A stretch of DNA of 64,000 nt, taken from positions 1,736,001 through 1,800,000 of the forward strand of contig NZ_AP028908.1 in the NCBI RefSeq assembly GCF_037076465.1. Reading direction: 5' to 3'. Below are positions 1-10,289 of the stretch, piece after piece; the first letter of the stretch is position 1, and every line of letters starts with the position of its first letter. A model generated the notes under the pieces. It ran no database searches, was not told the DNA's origin, and saw only the letters and a list, made by a program, of their open reading frames with translations. Source of the DNA: Pectobacterium araliae (GTDB lineage Bacteria > Pseudomonadota > Gammaproteobacteria > Enterobacterales > Enterobacteriaceae). The position numbers and the translations under genes are program-made.

Positions 1-1528
1 AAAGCGACACTGGTTCCTGGCCGCAGGGGTAACCGCAGCGATGGCCGCCTCACCCGTCTGGGCAGCTAAAGATGCGGTTATCGCCGTGGGTTCCACGTTT
101 ACCAGCCTGGACCCGTATGATGCCAACGATTCGCTATCGCAGACGGTGGCGAAGTCATTTTATCAGGGGCTATTTGGCTTCGATAAAGAGATGAAGCTAG
201 TGAATGTACTGGCGGACAGCTATGACGTCAGCCCGGATGGCCTGACGTATACCGTCAAGCTGCACCCTGGCGTTAAATTTCACGATGGATCGGCATTTAA
301 TGCCGCTGCGGTCAAAGTGAATCTGGATCGCGCCAGTAACCCAGACAATCGTCTGAAGCGATATAACCTGTTCAAAATGATCGACAAAACCGAGGCGGTG
401 GACGATCTGACGGTGAAAATTACGCTGAAGACGCCGTTCTCAGCCTTCGTAAATAATCTGGCACACCCGGCGGCGGTAATGATCTCTCCGGCGGCATTAA
501 ACCAGTACGGTAAGGAGATCGGTTTTCACCCAGTTGGCACCGGCCCATATCGCTTTGTGGCCTGGAATCAGACTGATTTTGTCAAAGTTGAGAAATTCAG
601 CGGCTATTGGAAAGCCGGGTTGCCTAAGCTGGACAGCATTACCTGGCGTCCGGTCGTGGATAACAACACGCGTGCTGCACTGCTGCAAACGGGTGAAGCG
701 CAGTTTGCTTACCCGATACCGTTCGAGCAAGCCAAGGTGTTGGAGAAAAATGACAAGCTGGCGCTGGTGGCGTCACCGTCGATCCTGCATCGCTACATCA
801 GCATGAATGTCACGCAGAAACCGTTTGATAACCCGAAAGTACGACAGGCGCTGAACTACGCAATTAACAAAGAGGCGCTGATTAAAGTGGCGTTCTCCGG
901 CTACGCGACGCCAGCCGAAGGGCCACTGCCAAACAGTATCGATTATTCGGTAAAATATCATCCGTGGCCTTACGATCCCGCCAAAGCGCGTGAGTTGCTG
1001 AAAGAAGCAGGCTACCCGGACGGTTTTACCACCACGCTATGGTCGTCACATAACCACAGTACGGCGCAGAAAGTCTTGCAGTTCACGCAGCAACAGCTGG
1101 CACAGGTTGGCGTGAAAGTGCAGGTGACCGCGATGGATGCGGGGCAGCGTGCCGCTGAAGTCGAAGGTAAGGGTGTTAAGGAAACGGGTGTTCGCTTGTT
1201 CTACACGGGGTGGTCGGCCTCGACGGGCGAAGCCGACTGGGCGCTGTCGCCGCTGTTTGCCTCCGCTTCCTGGCCACCGGCGCAATTCAACACGGCCTTT
1301 TACAGTAACCCGCAGGTTGATGCGGATCTGGCTAATGCGCTGAAAACGACGGATCGAGCAGAAAAACAGAAACTGTACAAGGATGCACAGGACAAAATCT
1401 GGGCGGATGCGCCGTGGATTTTCCTGGCGACAGAGCGTTTGGTGTCGGCTAATAGCAAGAGGCTGACCGGATTCTATGTGATGCCGGATACCTTGTTTAG
1501 TTTTGATGATGCCGATCTGACGGAATAA
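1..1528 (+). CDS. gsiB: Glutathione ABC transporter periplasmic binding protein GsiB (5' end outside window)
   Basis: Periplasmic substrate-binding protein (SBP family 5) of the GsiABCD importer, which takes up glutathione. The reading frame is open from base 2, so the start codon lies upstream of the window. The visible part begins inside a signal peptide (KRHWFLAAG..., cleavage likely after PVWA, mature end AKDA), so the Met at base 41 is not the true start. The mature protein follows E. coli GsiB almost throughout, for example the [17 protein letters not shown] and [16 protein letters not shown] stretches. It is followed by gsiC and gsiD on the same strand, which matches the known operon order; gsiA would lie just upstream. 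Identity is recalled from the family, not searched. Confidence 0.93.
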   Translation, partial: KRHWFLAAGVTAAMAASPVWAAKDAVIAVGSTFTSLDPYDANDSLSQTVAKSFYQGLFGFDKEMKLVNVLADSYDVSPDGLTYTVKLHPGVKFHDGSAFNAAAVKVNLDRASNPDNRLKRYNLFKMIDKTEAVDDLTVKITLKTPFSAFVNNLAHPAAVMISPAALNQYGKEIGFHPVGTGPYRFVAWNQTDFVKVEKFSGYWKAGLPKLDSITWRPVVDNNTRAALLQTGEAQFAYPIPFEQAKVLEKNDKLALVASPSILHRYISMNVTQKPFDNPKVRQALNYAINKEALIKVAFSGYATPAEGPLPNSIDYSVKYHPWPYDPAKARELLKEAGYPDGFTTTLWSSHNHSTAQKVLQFTQQQLAQVGVKVQVTAMDAGQRAAEVEGKGVKETGVRLFYTGWSASTGEADWALSPLFASASWPPAQFNTAFYSNPQVDADLANALKTTDRAEKQKLYKDAQDKIWADAPWIFLATERLVSANSKRLTGFYVMPDTLFSFDDADLTE

Positions 1529-1601
1529 TCCAGTACGAAAATATGACCAGAGAGTCGGGTGGCCATGAGGCTGCCCGCAGTGGTTAATACTCGTCTACTT
1601 A

Positions 1602-1644
1602 TAGGAGAGCCTGACGCATGTCTGTGGAAAACCGCTCATGCTGA
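1602..1644 (+). promoter_or_regulatory. Shine-Dalgarno plus 8-codon mini-ORF overlapping the gsiC start
   Basis: A strong SD (AGGAG, 1603-1607) is placed for an ATG at 1618, not for gsiC at 1638, which is 30 bases away. The ATG at 1618 opens a frame of eight codons (MSVENRSC) whose TGA stop (1642-1644) overlaps the gsiC start as ATGCTGA. This arrangement suggests that translation of gsiC is coupled to the mini-ORF by termination-reinitiation. The arrangement is seen directly; the coupling is inference. Confidence 0.55.
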
Positions 1645-2558
1645 ATTATTTTATTAAACGGCTACTCGGGCTGATCCCCACGCTCCTGATTGTGATGGTG
1701 CTGGTGTTCCTGTTCGTTCATCTGTTACCCGGCGATCCGGCGCGTTTGGCCGCGGGGCGGGAAGCGGATGCCGTCGTTATCGAGATGGTACGGCAGGATT
1801 TGGGATTGGATAAACCGCTGCCGCACCAGTTCTGGCACTTCTTCACCCGTATCCTGCAAGGGGATCTGGGAACGTCGATCGTATCGAAACGCCCCGTCAC
1901 GGAAGAGATCGCCATGCGTTTTATGCCGACCTTTTGGCTGACGGTGTGCAGCATGGCGTGGGCGGTGATATTTGGCATGGCGATCGGCATCGTCTCCGCT
2001 GTGTGGCGTAACGGCTGGCCGGATAGAATCGGCATGACGCTAGCGGTATCCGGCCTCTCTTTCCCCGCGTTTGCACTCGGCATGCTGTTGATGCAGATTT
2101 TTTCCGTCGAATTAGGCTGGCTGCCGACGGTGGGGGCGGATACCTGGCTGCACTATATTTTACCCTCGCTAACGCTGGGCGCAGCAGTAGCCGCGGTGAT
2201 GGCGCGTTTCACCCGTGCATCATTTGTTGATGTTTTGCAGGAAGATTACATGCGCACGGCACGGGCAAAAGGCGTGCGTGAATCGCTGGTGGTGGTGAAA
2301 CACGGACTGCGCAATGCATTGATTCCGGTCGTCACTATGATGGGGCTGCAATTTGGCTTTTTGCTCGGTGGATCCATTGTCGTGGAAAAAGTTTTCAACT
2401 GGCCGGGATTAGGGCGGCTGCTGGTGGATGCGGTGGAGATGCGCGACTATCCGGTGATTCAGGCCGAGGTACTGCTGTTTTCGCTGGAGTTTATTCTGAT
2501 CAATCTGCTGGTTGACATGCTGTATGCCGCGATTAATCCAGCCATTCGTTATCAATAA
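1638..2558 (+). CDS. gsiC: Glutathione ABC transporter permease GsiC
   Basis: Inner-membrane permease of the DppB/OppB type, one half of the GsiCD transmembrane channel. The 306 residues equal the E. coli length. The N-terminus ([17 protein letters not shown]) is the first membrane segment, followed by the conserved [10 protein letters not shown] stretch. The permease EAA loop is visible as [10 protein letters not shown] near residue 210, the contact site for the GsiA ATPase. The start at 1638 gives the family N-terminus but has no SD of its own; see the overlapping mini-ORF. It lies 109 bases after gsiB and 9 bases before gsiD, in one operon. Confidence 0.94.
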   Translation: MLNYFIKRLLGLIPTLLIVMVLVFLFVHLLPGDPARLAAGREADAVVIEMVRQDLGLDKPLPHQFWHFFTRILQGDLGTSIVSKRPVTEEIAMRFMPTFWLTVCSMAWAVIFGMAIGIVSAVWRNGWPDRIGMTLAVSGLSFPAFALGMLLMQIFSVELGWLPTVGADTWLHYILPSLTLGAAVAAVMARFTRASFVDVLQEDYMRTARAKGVRESLVVVKHGLRNALIPVVTMMGLQFGFLLGGSIVVEKVFNWPGLGRLLVDAVEMRDYPVIQAEVLLFSLEFILINLLVDMLYAAINPAIRYQ

Positions 2559-2567
2559 GGAAAGGGA

Positions 2568-3473
2568 ATGAGACACTGGCGACGTAAAGCTATGCTGGCG
2601 ACGCTCCCTGTCATTAGGGATAAGCCGGTGCGCACGCCGTGGCGTGAATTCTGGCGGCGTTTTCTTCAGCAACGCGTCGCGGTTGCCGCAGGTCTGTTTG
2701 TACTGTTGCTGATTTTGATCGCGTTTCTGGCACCGTATCTGGTGCCCTATGATGCCGAAAACTATTTCGATTATGAACGCCTGAACGAAGGCCCCTCTGC
2801 GGCACATTGGTTGGGCGTTGATTCATTAGGACGTGATATTTTCAGCCGAATCCTGATGGGGACGCGCATTTCGCTGGCCGCGGGCATTCTCTCTGTGCTG
2901 GTGGGGATGATTATCGGCACGACGCTGGGGTTGCTGGCGGGCTACTACGAAGGGTGGGCGGACAGAATCATCATGCGTCTATCCGATGTACTGTTTGCCT
3001 TCCCCGGTATTCTGCTGGCGATTGCTGTGGTTGCGATTATGGGCAGCGGCATGGCGAATGTGGTGGTTGCCGTGGCGATTTTCAGCATTCCGGCGTTCGC
3101 CCGTCTGGTGCGAGGGAATACGCTAGTGCTGAAACAGCTTACCTATATCGAATCTGCTCGCAGTATTGGTGCCAGCGACGGGACGATCCTCTTTCGGCAT
3201 ATTCTACCCGGTTCGGTGTCTTCCATCGTGGTGTTTTTCTCGATGCGGATCGGGATGTCGATCATCACGGCGGCCAGCCTGTCATTTCTGGGGCTTGGTG
3301 CCCAGCCGCCGATGCCGGAGTGGGGGGCGATGCTGAATGAGGCGCGGTCAGATATGGTGATTGCACCACATGTTGCGATTTTCCCTAGTCTGGCGATCTT
3401 TCTGACGGTTTTGGCGTTTAATTTATTGGGCGATGGCCTGCGCGATGCGCTCGACCCGAAATTGAAAAGCTAA
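2568..3473 (+). CDS. gsiD: Glutathione ABC transporter permease GsiD
   Basis: Second inner-membrane permease of the glutathione importer, DppC/OppC type, 301 residues (E. coli GsiD is 303). A cytoplasmic N-terminus with the [13 protein letters not shown] segment precedes the first membrane helix around residues 40-60. The conserved [15 protein letters not shown] motif follows, and the EAA loop is seen as [23 protein letters not shown] lies directly before the ATG. It is the last gene of the operon: a bidirectional hairpin follows 6 bases after the stop, then maeA on the other strand. Confidence 0.94.
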   Translation: MRHWRRKAMLATLPVIRDKPVRTPWREFWRRFLQQRVAVAAGLFVLLLILIAFLAPYLVPYDAENYFDYERLNEGPSAAHWLGVDSLGRDIFSRILMGTRISLAAGILSVLVGMIIGTTLGLLAGYYEGWADRIIMRLSDVLFAFPGILLAIAVVAIMGSGMANVVVAVAIFSIPAFARLVRGNTLVLKQLTYIESARSIGASDGTILFRHILPGSVSSIVVFFSMRIGMSIITAASLSFLGLGAQPPMPEWGAMLNEARSDMVIAPHVAIFPSLAIFLTVLAFNLLGDGLRDALDPKLKS

Positions 3474-3478
3474 CTAAA

Positions 3479-3513
3479 AAAAGCGCGACAACGATGCCGC
3501 GCTTTTCAGCAGT
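3479..3513. terminator. Bidirectional terminator between gsiD and maeA
   Basis: A perfect 9-bp stem, AAAAGCGCG (3479-3487) and CGCGCTTTT (3498-3506), has a 10-base loop. The A-tract on the left and T-tract on the right let it terminate transcription from both directions, which fits the convergent gsiD and maeA genes. Confidence 0.8.
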
Positions 3514-3527
3514 AAAACCGTCAGCGC

Positions 3528-5225
3528 TTAGAACGAGGTACGTTTGTAGCTGCGGTACTGTGGTTGCCAGAAGTTATGGTCAATCGCTTTCTGCAATGCA
3601 TCAGCAGACGTTACGACGGCCACACCTTGTAGCTGTGCGGCTTTACCTACGTCCAGTGCGATACGCTTGGACACCAACTGGATATCAGACAGATCCGGCA
3701 GCAGAGCGCCTTCACCATTATTCGCCAACGGTGAGCAGTCAGCCAACGCGCGGCTGGCGGCCATCAACATACCGTCACTGATACGCTTGGCACCCGACGC
3801 CAGTACACCTAATCCGATACCCGGGAAAATGTAGGAGTTGTTGCACTGTGCGATAGGGAAGACTTTATCCTGATAATTAACCGGAGAGAACGGGCTACCC
3901 GTCGCGACTAGCGCAGAGCCATCCGTCCAGCGAATGATATCTTCTGGACGCGCTTCCACGCGAGATGTCGGGTTAGACAGCGGCATCACGATAGGGCGAG
4001 CGCAGTGCTTATACATTTCACGGATGATTTCTTCCGTGAACAGACCCGGCTGGCCGGATACGCCGATCAAGATGGTTGGCTTGGCATTGCGTACCACTTC
4101 CAGCAATGAAATCGCGTCGCTGTTGCAATCCCAATCAGCCAGCAGTTCACTTTTCTGTACTAACTTACTCTGGAAAGCGAGCAGGTTTGGCAGTTTGTCC
4201 GTTAGCAGACCGAAACGGTCAACCATGAAGACGCGTGCGCGAGCTTCTTCTTCGCTCAGCCCTTCGGATTTCATCTGCGCGATGATTTGCTCTGCGATAC
4301 CACAGCCTGCGGAGCCTGCGCCCAGAAAGGTGACAGTCTGATCGCGCAGCTGCGTACCTGCCGCGCGGCTGGCGGCAATCAAGCTGCCGATAGCGACGGC
4401 GGCGGTGCCCTGAATATCATCGTTAAAGCTACAGATCTCATCACGATAGCGGTTCAGCAGCGGTGTGGCGTTTTTCTGTGCGAAGTCTTCAAACTGCAAC
4501 AGCACGTTCGGCCAGCGGCGTTTCACAGCCTGAATGAACTCATCAACGAAGGCATAGTATTCGTCGTCGGTGATACGTGGATGACGCCAGCCCATATACA
4601 GCGGATCGTTCAGACGCTGTGGGTTATTGGTGCCCACATCCAGAACCACCGGCAGGGTGTAGGCCGGGCTGATACCGCCACAGGCGGTGTACAGCGACAG
4701 CTTACCGATAGGAATACCCATACCGCCGATACCCTGATCGCCCAGACCGAGAATACGTTCACCGTCGGTCACAACGATGACTTTCACGTTCTGCTTAGTG
4801 GCATTTTGCAGCATATCGTCGATATGTGCGCGGTTAGGGTAGGAGATAAACAGACCGCGAGCACGGCGATAGATATCGGAGAAGTGTTCACAGGCTTCGC
4901 CAACGGTTGGGGTGTAGATGATAGGCATCATCTCACTGAGGTGACCGTCTAGCAGACGGTAAAACAGCGTCTCGTTGGTATCCTGAATGTTGCGCAGGTA
5001 AACGTGTTTTTCAATATCGTGTTTGAATTCCTGATACTGGCGCCAGGCCCGTTCTGCCTGTTCTTCGATGGTTTCAACGGCTTCTGGCAGCAGGCCTGCA
5101 AGGTTAAAATCAGCACGTTCTTCTTCAGTAAACGCGCTGCCTTTATTCAGCAGGGGAAATTCGAGCAAGATCGGACCAGCATAGGGGATGTAGAGAGGAC
5201 GTTTGCTTTCGTATTCTAATTCCAT
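3528..5225 (-). CDS. maeA: NAD-dependent malic enzyme
   Basis: Oxidatively decarboxylates malate to pyruvate with NAD+, feeding carbon from the TCA cycle to gluconeogenesis and acetyl-CoA. At 565 residues it equals the length of E. coli MaeA (SfcA). The malic enzyme signature is visible as the [10 protein letters not shown] stretch near residue 105. The catalytic-domain segment [15 protein letters not shown] follows near residue 150, then [14 protein letters not shown] and the NAD-binding Rossmann motif [12 protein letters not shown]. It is a single-gene transcript, convergent with gsiD across a shared terminator. No special regulation was seen upstream. Confidence 0.95.
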   Translation of the reverse strand: MELEYESKRPLYIPYAGPILLEFPLLNKGSAFTEEERADFNLAGLLPEAVETIEEQAERAWRQYQEFKHDIEKHVYLRNIQDTNETLFYRLLDGHLSEMMPIIYTPTVGEACEHFSDIYRRARGLFISYPNRAHIDDMLQNATKQNVKVIVVTDGERILGLGDQGIGGMGIPIGKLSLYTACGGISPAYTLPVVLDVGTNNPQRLNDPLYMGWRHPRITDDEYYAFVDEFIQAVKRRWPNVLLQFEDFAQKNATPLLNRYRDEICSFNDDIQGTAAVAIGSLIAASRAAGTQLRDQTVTFLGAGSAGCGIAEQIIAQMKSEGLSEEEARARVFMVDRFGLLTDKLPNLLAFQSKLVQKSELLADWDCNSDAISLLEVVRNAKPTILIGVSGQPGLFTEEIIREMYKHCARPIVMPLSNPTSRVEARPEDIIRWTDGSALVATGSPFSPVNYQDKVFPIAQCNNSYIFPGIGLGVLASGAKRISDGMLMAASRALADCSPLANNGEGALLPDLSDIQLVSKRIALDVGKAAQLQGVAVVTSADALQKAIDHNFWQPQYRSYKRTSF

Positions 5226-5433
5226 GACTTTTTACTCTTCGGATAACAGAAAAGAAACTCAGGTGTTGTCGATGAAAAACTGCTGTGGATCTTAGATTAC
5301 CCAGAAAATATGTACAGGGAATGTTAATTAAAATAGTTACAGATGGCTTGCATATTAGTCAAAATACAGGCTTTATCGATTCACCTCTCGTTTTTGATCC
5401 TTCCTTCGCTGAATTTTTGCGCTTATCGCAACC

Positions 5434-6324
5434 CTATTCCTCAATAAAGTGGTGCTCAACGTCGGTGCAACCCAGTTCGGCTAGCATGATTTGTGAGATC
5501 GCCCAGTGGCTGACAGTGGCATTACGGCATTCAACGACTGCGGCATGTGTAATGGTGCAAGCATCGTCGCCTGCCAGGTTCATCAGATTTAACGCGGTTT
5601 GTAAGGGCGGCAGACTGGGATTGAACGCCGCATTTTCTGCATAGCGACCGGTATAGAGGTTGCCACTCGTGGTTTCCAGCGCAATGCCGCTGATCGCTTT
5701 GCTGTAAGGTGCATGGCTACGGTTAGCGGCATCCAGTGCATGACGCGCCAGCGCATTCATACTCTGCAACGTTGCGCCGTGGTGGATATCATCCATCAGG
5801 AGGGTATCGATGTTCAGATCGATGGGGCCAAAGGCATCGGGCAGATAGTGGCTAAGCCCCGCAGGCTGGCGACCCGGCAGTTGAATACGCAGTGATGCCG
5901 CATTGCGCAATTCATTCATGAACTGGCGGCAGTGGCCGCATGGTGTGTAGTTCACGGTCACGGCTCGCAATCCACGTTCATTGCGCAGCCAGGCATGGCT
6001 GATAGCACTTTGCTCTGCATGAACCGTTTGTTGAAGCTGGACGGCGGTGAACTCCATGTTCGCGCCAAAGTAGAAATTTCCGCTGAGCCCTTGCGCAATT
6101 GCACCGACCTGAAAATTTGAGATAGGCGCTTGTGCGCAGGCAGCAGCCAGAGGCAATAGCGCAAAGGCCAACGCGTCGGTGTCTAACTGGCTGGCTTTGC
6201 AGACGGCATTCACGTCGTCTGCGGTGAGCATGGCGGCGAAATCTGGTTTATCGATCAAGGGACCGATCGCGGCTTGCAGGTTGGCAGGTAATTGCTGGAA
6301 GGCATTTTCGAATCGTGGATGCAT
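5434..6324 (-). CDS. cdd: Cytidine deaminase
   Basis: Hydrolytic deamination of cytidine and deoxycytidine to uridine in pyrimidine salvage. At 296 residues it is the long two-domain enterobacterial form (E. coli 294), which works as a dimer with one intact active site per subunit. Zinc-site residues are visible and numbered as in E. coli: His102 and catalytic Glu104 in VHAEQSA, Cys129 and Cys132 in PCGHCRQF. The C-terminal half is the catalytically inactive repeat. It lies downstream of yohJK on the same strand, the same relative order as in E. coli. Confidence 0.95.
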   Translation of the reverse strand: MHPRFENAFQQLPANLQAAIGPLIDKPDFAAMLTADDVNAVCKASQLDTDALAFALLPLAAACAQAPISNFQVGAIAQGLSGNFYFGANMEFTAVQLQQTVHAEQSAISHAWLRNERGLRAVTVNYTPCGHCRQFMNELRNAASLRIQLPGRQPAGLSHYLPDAFGPIDLNIDTLLMDDIHHGATLQSMNALARHALDAANRSHAPYSKAISGIALETTSGNLYTGRYAENAAFNPSLPPLQTALNLMNLAGDDACTITHAAVVECRNATVSHWAISQIMLAELGCTDVEHHFIEE

Positions 6325-6459
6325 ATCGGCTTACTCTTTTTACCCGTCAATGACGTTATGTTAGAAAGCAGAGTAGCAATAAATTGTGATCAAAATCCCT
6401 TTATTGAATGAAATGAATGCAACTTAATCCTTAAATGCGAGATGTATCTCAATTTTATA

Positions 6460-6492
6460 GCGGGATGATGCGAGCTACGCACCATCCCCGCG
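6460..6492 (-). terminator. Stem-loop after yohK
   Basis: An inverted repeat begins just beyond the yohK stop: GCGGGATG-A-TGCG (6460-6472) can pair with CGCA-C-CATCCCCGC (ends about 6492) with small mismatches. No clear U-run follows on the minus strand, so it may be a weak terminator or an mRNA-stabilising hairpin between yohJK and cdd. Confidence 0.4.
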
Positions 6493-6496
6493 AGAT

Positions 6497-7192
6497 TCAG
6501 CCAGCAACATGCAAGAGTAGAGGGAAGATTAACGGCGCAATCAGCGACGTGATGATCCCGCAGATGACCAGCGCCAGCGAACTAAATGCGCCTTCCTGAT
6601 AATCGACTTCGGCGCAGCGCGCCGTGCCGAGTGCGTGCGAAGCGGTGCCCATCGACAGCCCACGCGCGGCTTTGGTTTTGATACCGACGCGGTTGAACAG
6701 GGTGTGGCCTAAGACTGCGCCGAGAATACCGACGAAAATCACGCAGACGGCGCTGATAGCCGGAATCCCGCCAATCGAGCTGGCGACGGCCATCGCAATC
6801 GGCGTGGTGACGGATTTAGGCAGCACCGAGGCGGCGATTTCTGGCGATGCGCCCATCCACAGCGCCACCAGCGTACCGGAGATAATCGCCGTCAGGCTAC
6901 CGACGAAGCACACGCTGATGATTGATTTCCAGCGCGCGCGAATTTGATGCAACTGCTCATAAAGCGGAAACGCCAGCGCGACCACCGCCGGTTGCAGCAG
7001 GTCGTTAAGGACTTTGCTGCCCTGAAAATAGTGCTCGTAGGGGATCTTCAATACCAGCAGCAGCGGAATAATAATCGCCATCGACACCAGCAGCGGGTTC
7101 AACAGCGAAATTCTGGTTAGTACAGCCAGTTTACGTGCGGCGAAAAAAACCATCAGAGTGAGGGGCAGCGACCACCACAAATAGCTGAACAT
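6497..7192 (-). CDS. yohK: LrgB-family inner-membrane protein YohK
   Basis: Hydrophobic 231-residue protein of the LrgB/CidB family, the partner of an LrgA/CidA-type small membrane protein. Family members are linked to murein hydrolase control and, in some bacteria, to export of small metabolites; the role in enterobacteria is not settled. Six or more membrane segments are readable, with the conserved LPKSVTTPIAMAVA and GTARCAEVDYQEGAF stretches of the family. The ATG overlaps the yohJ stop by one base (TAATG), indicating coupled translation. Confidence 0.9.
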   Translation of the reverse strand: MFSYLWWSLPLTLMVFFAARKLAVLTRISLLNPLLVSMAIIIPLLLVLKIPYEHYFQGSKVLNDLLQPAVVALAFPLYEQLHQIRARWKSIISVCFVGSLTAIISGTLVALWMGASPEIAASVLPKSVTTPIAMAVASSIGGIPAISAVCVIFVGILGAVLGHTLFNRVGIKTKAARGLSMGTASHALGTARCAEVDYQEGAFSSLALVICGIITSLIAPLIFPLLLHVAG

Positions 7193-7596
7193 TATTTATC
7201 CTTCGGCGGCGTGCGATCGCCAGCTATGGCTCGTTCACGCTGCATTATCTGGGTACTGAAACCGACAACCAACATCACAATAAAGGTACTGATCAGGCAG
7301 GAAACCACGATGGGACCAAACTGCTGGCTGACCAGATCGTAATAATTCATCACGCCAACGCCGATGGGGACGAACAGCAGCGCCATGTGACGAATAAGCA
7401 GATGGCAGCCGGGTTTTACCCACTGCGCGGGCAGGATTTGCGAGGCAAGAAGGGTGAACAAGACCAGCATACCGATGATACTACCGGGGATAGTGAACGG
7501 AAGTAACGCGGATACCGCATTGCCTGCCAGCAGGCAGAGATAAATCAATGCGAAAGCGCGTAAATACTGCCAGCACACGATGAACGTATTACGCAT
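7192..7596 (-). CDS. yohJ: LrgA/CidA-family inner-membrane protein YohJ
   Basis: Small hydrophobic protein of the LrgA/CidA (holin-like) family, 134 residues from the chosen start [16 protein letters not shown]. coli YohJ is 132. Four membrane segments are visible, with the family motif [11 protein letters not shown] near residue 35 and [11 protein letters not shown] near residue 75. An upstream in-frame Met at 7629 would add 11 residues absent from E. coli, so the internal ATG at 7596 is preferred. It forms a two-gene unit with yohK, followed by cdd. Confidence 0.88.
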   Translation of the reverse strand: MRNTFIVCWQYLRAFALIYLCLLAGNAVSALLPFTIPGSIIGMLVLFTLLASQILPAQWVKPGCHLLIRHMALLFVPIGVGVMNYYDLVSQQFGPIVVSCLISTFIVMLVVGFSTQIMQRERAIAGDRTPPKDK

Positions 7597-7735
7597 GGGA
7601 AATTCCTGATTAGCAGAGAGGATTATCATAACGCTAATGGAATTTATGTGCCACAGCTCACGAATTTTGTTGGGAAGGGAAGGCGAACCTACCTAAAGGA
7701 TGAACGACATCTATCCGGGGTGAAATGAATCGGGA

Positions 7736-7757
7736 AGCCGATGAGAGAGAATCGGCT
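7736..7757 (-). terminator. Hairpin downstream of celS
   Basis: A perfect 7-bp inverted repeat, AGCCGAT (7736-7742) and ATCGGCT (7751-7757), with an 8-base loop lies about 60 bases beyond the celS stop. There is no U-run on the celS strand, so it is only a candidate terminator. Confidence 0.3.
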
Positions 7758-7817
7758 CAACCCCGCGCCAGCGTGGGCGTCGACGTTGAACCGGAAAGGA
7801 GCGAGACGGCAAGCGTG

Positions 7818-8612
7818 TTATTTTACGTCTACGCTCCACTTGGTGATGTTAATCTGCCCATCACCGCCAAAGATCTCGGTGCCAAACTCAACGCTGCTGA
7901 TATATTTTGTATTGCTCATCCATTTCTTGGTTCCCACTAGATAGTTGGTGAAATGGCGAATATTGAGCGATGCGCTGTTGGTATTGGAGGTACGAACAAA
8001 GGAAAAGACATTCCACCCTTTGCCATCACCGGCGTTGATCCAGCCTTTGAATACGTTCCAACTGCTGCCACCGAGGAAAACTGTTTCAATATAATCACCC
8101 GCCGGCCCTGCATTAGTGTTATTTAGCCAGATCATTAATTCATCGGTAGGGGGAGAATCCCAACTGGCTTTATCGGTGGTGTGGAACCAAATGTCATAAG
8201 CGGCGTTGTAAGTGCCAGTGGATTTGATGGAATAGGTGACGTTACTGGTAATACTTTTCTTACTGGATAATTTTATCGGCAAGCCACTATTTTCCGTATA
8301 GCCCGCCGTCCAGTGCCAACCGCTCACCAGCGATGGGTAAGCTTTAACGCTGGAGGAGCTACTTGGCCAATGCCAGTTCCACCCCATGCTGGTTGGGCTA
8401 TTATAGAAAACCGTTTGCTGCCATCCTTTTACTTCATCTTTTCCCCAGACGTTATTGAATACATAATATTTATTATTCTCAAAATAGAGTTTGTCTGCGT
8501 CTTTGGAGGAGCTAACCGCAGAAGCGGTGAATGGAGAGAGTAACAAGGCAGAAAATAATACGGGAAATAATGTGTGGAAGATAGGGTGCGGTTTCTTATT
8601 TACTGTAAGCAT
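7818..8612 (-). CDS. celS: Secreted endoglucanase S, glycoside hydrolase family 12
   Basis: Extracellular cellulase that hydrolyses internal beta-1,4 bonds in cellulose, part of the plant cell wall-degrading set of soft-rot bacteria. From the ATG at 8612 it has 264 residues, the length I recall for Pectobacterium CelS. A signal peptide of about 32 residues ends near SPFTASA. GH12 catalytic residues are visible: probable nucleophile Glu158 in DELMIW and acid/base Glu246 in GTEIFGG. The start is fixed by an AAGGAG SD seven bases upstream; a longer in-frame start at 8666 lacks one. The gene stands alone between yohJ and bioA, with an AT-rich upstream region. Confidence 0.9.
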   Translation of the reverse strand: MLTVNKKPHPIFHTLFPVLFSALLLSPFTASAVSSSKDADKLYFENNKYYVFNNVWGKDEVKGWQQTVFYNSPTSMGWNWHWPSSSSSVKAYPSLVSGWHWTAGYTENSGLPIKLSSKKSITSNVTYSIKSTGTYNAAYDIWFHTTDKASWDSPPTDELMIWLNNTNAGPAGDYIETVFLGGSSWNVFKGWINAGDGKGWNVFSFVRTSNTNSASLNIRHFTNYLVGTKKWMSNTKYISSVEFGTEIFGGDGQINITKWSVDVK

Positions 8613-8857
8613 AATAAATCTCCTTTTAAATATATGCTTGAGGTGTTTAACGTTAAAATCTAACACGTATTCATCAGGTGTCTACGGTTGGTTGAATATA
8701 AACTGTGGTGTGCTTAACATTTTATATTTATTTCATTGCTGTCAGAGTAATTCAATACGTTAATCATGAATAAAATGAAAAACTTATTCGTGTGCATAAT
8801 TATAAGAGCGGTAATGAATGGTTATCATTTGAGATGAAAATAGAGGACCTGTTTTGC
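8613..8857 (-). promoter_or_regulatory. AT-rich celS upstream region
   Basis: About 245 bases that are noticeably AT-richer than the neighbouring genes and carry the celS SD (near 8620). An AAATGAAA half-site around 8773-8780 resembles one arm of a KdgR box, but the other arm is poor, so no operator is claimed. AT-rich promoters of secreted plant-cell-wall enzymes are often H-NS bound; that is inference only. Confidence 0.35.
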
Positions 8858-8877
8858 GGCGCACGAGTGCGTGCGCC
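8858..8877 (-). terminator. Hairpin downstream of bioA
   Basis: A perfect 7-bp stem, GGCGCAC (8858-8864) and GTGCGCC (8871-8877), with a 6-base loop sits 13 bases past the bioA stop. It lacks a long U-run on the bioA strand, so termination strength is uncertain. Confidence 0.45.
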
Positions 8878-8889
8878 TTGGTTTACCGG

Positions 8890-10194
8890 TTAGTCAAATA
8901 ACTGTTCATCACGGATGGCCGCACAGACGGCGTCGGTCAGCTTACGCAATTCATCAGGCTGAATGATAAACGGCGGCATCAGATAAATGAGTCGACCAAA
9001 CGGTCGAATCCAGACGCCGCGCTCGACAAAGAAACGCTGTAGCCGTGACATATTGACCGGACGCTGTGTTTCCACCACGCCGATAGCACCCAGCACGCGA
9101 ATGTTCGCCACCAGCGGAGAATCCGCGCAGGGTTGCAGCACTTCTCGCAACTGTCGCTCAATATTTTGCACTTGTTGCTGCCAGCGGTTCTCCGCCAACA
9201 GCGACAAACTGGCATTGGCTGCCGCGCAGGCCAGCGGGTTGCCCATAAAGGTAGGGCCATGCATAAAACAGCCTGCGGCACCATTGCTGATGGTTTCGGC
9301 CACCATCCGGGTGGTCAGGGTGGCGGAGAGCGTCATATAGCCGCCAGTCAGCGCTTTTCCCAGACACATAATATCCGGTGAAATGCCTGCATGCTCGCAG
9401 GCAAACAGCTTGCCGGTGCGGCCAAATCCGGTCGCGATTTCATCGGCAATTAGCAAGATCCCCGATTGATCGCACAATTCCCGTACCCGACGCAGGTAGG
9501 CCGGATGGTAAAAACGCATTCCGCCTGCGCCCTGCACGATGGGCTCTAGAATGACGGCGGCGATCTCATGAGCGTGCGCCGACAGCATCGCTTGTAGCGG
9601 CGCGATATCGGCTTCCTGCCACTCGTCGGCAAAACCGCCTTTGTTGATAGCAGCACAGGGCGGCGCATCGACAAACAGGTGAGCAGGCAGATAGCCCTGA
9701 TACAGACTGTGCATCGAGTTCTGTGGATCGCACACGGACATCGCACCGAAGGTATCACCGTGATAGCCATGACGCAGGGTAAGGAAGCGCTGGCGGGTTT
9801 CACCGCGTGCTTGCCAATACTGTAGTGCCATTTTCATCGCCACTTCGACGGCCACCGAGCCGGAGTCCGCCAGAAAAACACACTCCAACACATCCGGTGT
9901 GATGTCCACCAGTTGACGACACAACGTCACCGCCGCCGGATGGGTGATCCCGCCAAACATCACATGCGACATCTGGCTGAGCTGAGCCTGTACCGCTTGG
10001 TTGATGACCGGATGGTTGTAACCGTGAATCGCGGCCCACCACGATGACATACCGTCAATCAGGCGACGTCCGTCATCCAGATGAAGCGCGACGCCGCTGG
10101 CCGCTATCACTGGATAGCAGGGCAGCGGTTCGGTCATTGAGGTGTAGGGATGCCAAATGTGGCGCTGGTCAAAAGCAATGTCTTCCGGGCTCAT
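8890..10194 (-). CDS. bioA: Adenosylmethionine-8-amino-7-oxononanoate aminotransferase (DAPA synthase)
   Basis: PLP-dependent transaminase that makes 7,8-diaminopelargonate from KAPA, using S-adenosylmethionine as amino donor. It has 434 residues (E. coli 429). The N-terminal HIWHPYTSM motif, the [11 protein letters not shown] segment and the class III aminotransferase region [16 protein letters not shown] are visible. The PLP lysine is expected to be Lys280 in [10 protein letters not shown]. It is transcribed away from bioBFCD, with a BirA-type operator in the 95-base gap. Confidence 0.96.
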   Translation of the reverse strand: MSPEDIAFDQRHIWHPYTSMTEPLPCYPVIAASGVALHLDDGRRLIDGMSSWWAAIHGYNHPVINQAVQAQLSQMSHVMFGGITHPAAVTLCRQLVDITPDVLECVFLADSGSVAVEVAMKMALQYWQARGETRQRFLTLRHGYHGDTFGAMSVCDPQNSMHSLYQGYLPAHLFVDAPPCAAINKGGFADEWQEADIAPLQAMLSAHAHEIAAVILEPIVQGAGGMRFYHPAYLRRVRELCDQSGILLIADEIATGFGRTGKLFACEHAGISPDIMCLGKALTGGYMTLSATLTTRMVAETISNGAAGCFMHGPTFMGNPLACAAANASLSLLAENRWQQQVQNIERQLREVLQPCADSPLVANIRVLGAIGVVETQRPVNMSRLQRFFVERGVWIRPFGRLIYLMPPFIIQPDELRKLTDAVCAAIRDEQLFD

Positions 10195-10205
10195 GATGAT
10201 CTTTC

Positions 10206-10235
10206 GTCAACCAAAATGGATTCTATTTGGTTGAC
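10206..10235. promoter_or_regulatory. BirA operator between bioA and bioB
   Basis: A perfect 30-bp inverted repeat lies in the bioA/bioB divergent gap: GTCAACCAAA (10206-10215) and TTTGGTTGAC (10226-10235) around a 10-base spacer. Position and half-site (GTCAACC, near the E. coli GTAAACC) match the biotin operator bound by BirA-biotinyl-AMP. Binding would repress both transcripts when biotin is plentiful. Confidence 0.88.
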
Positions 10236-10289
10236 AGTGTATCGGGTTAATTTACACTGACGAAACGTTTTTAGTTTGGAGATGCCGAA

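Noticed and set aside
3494-5219. Long open frames antisense to maeA
   Set aside because: Frames of up to 221 codons exist on the plus strand, but they mirror the third-position bias of maeA and resemble no protein.
6375-6400. CRP site upstream of cdd
   Set aside because: A TGTGATC half-site is present, but the matching second half is missing, so CRP-CytR control as in E. coli cannot be inferred.
7725-7944. Short open frames antisense to the end of celS
   Set aside because: Two overlapping frames in different phases, no SD, and composition explained by the opposite strand.
8763-8795. KdgR-like site upstream of celS
   Set aside because: One arm (AAATGAAA) fits the KdgR consensus but the other arm does not form the inverted partner, so it is too weak to claim as an operator.
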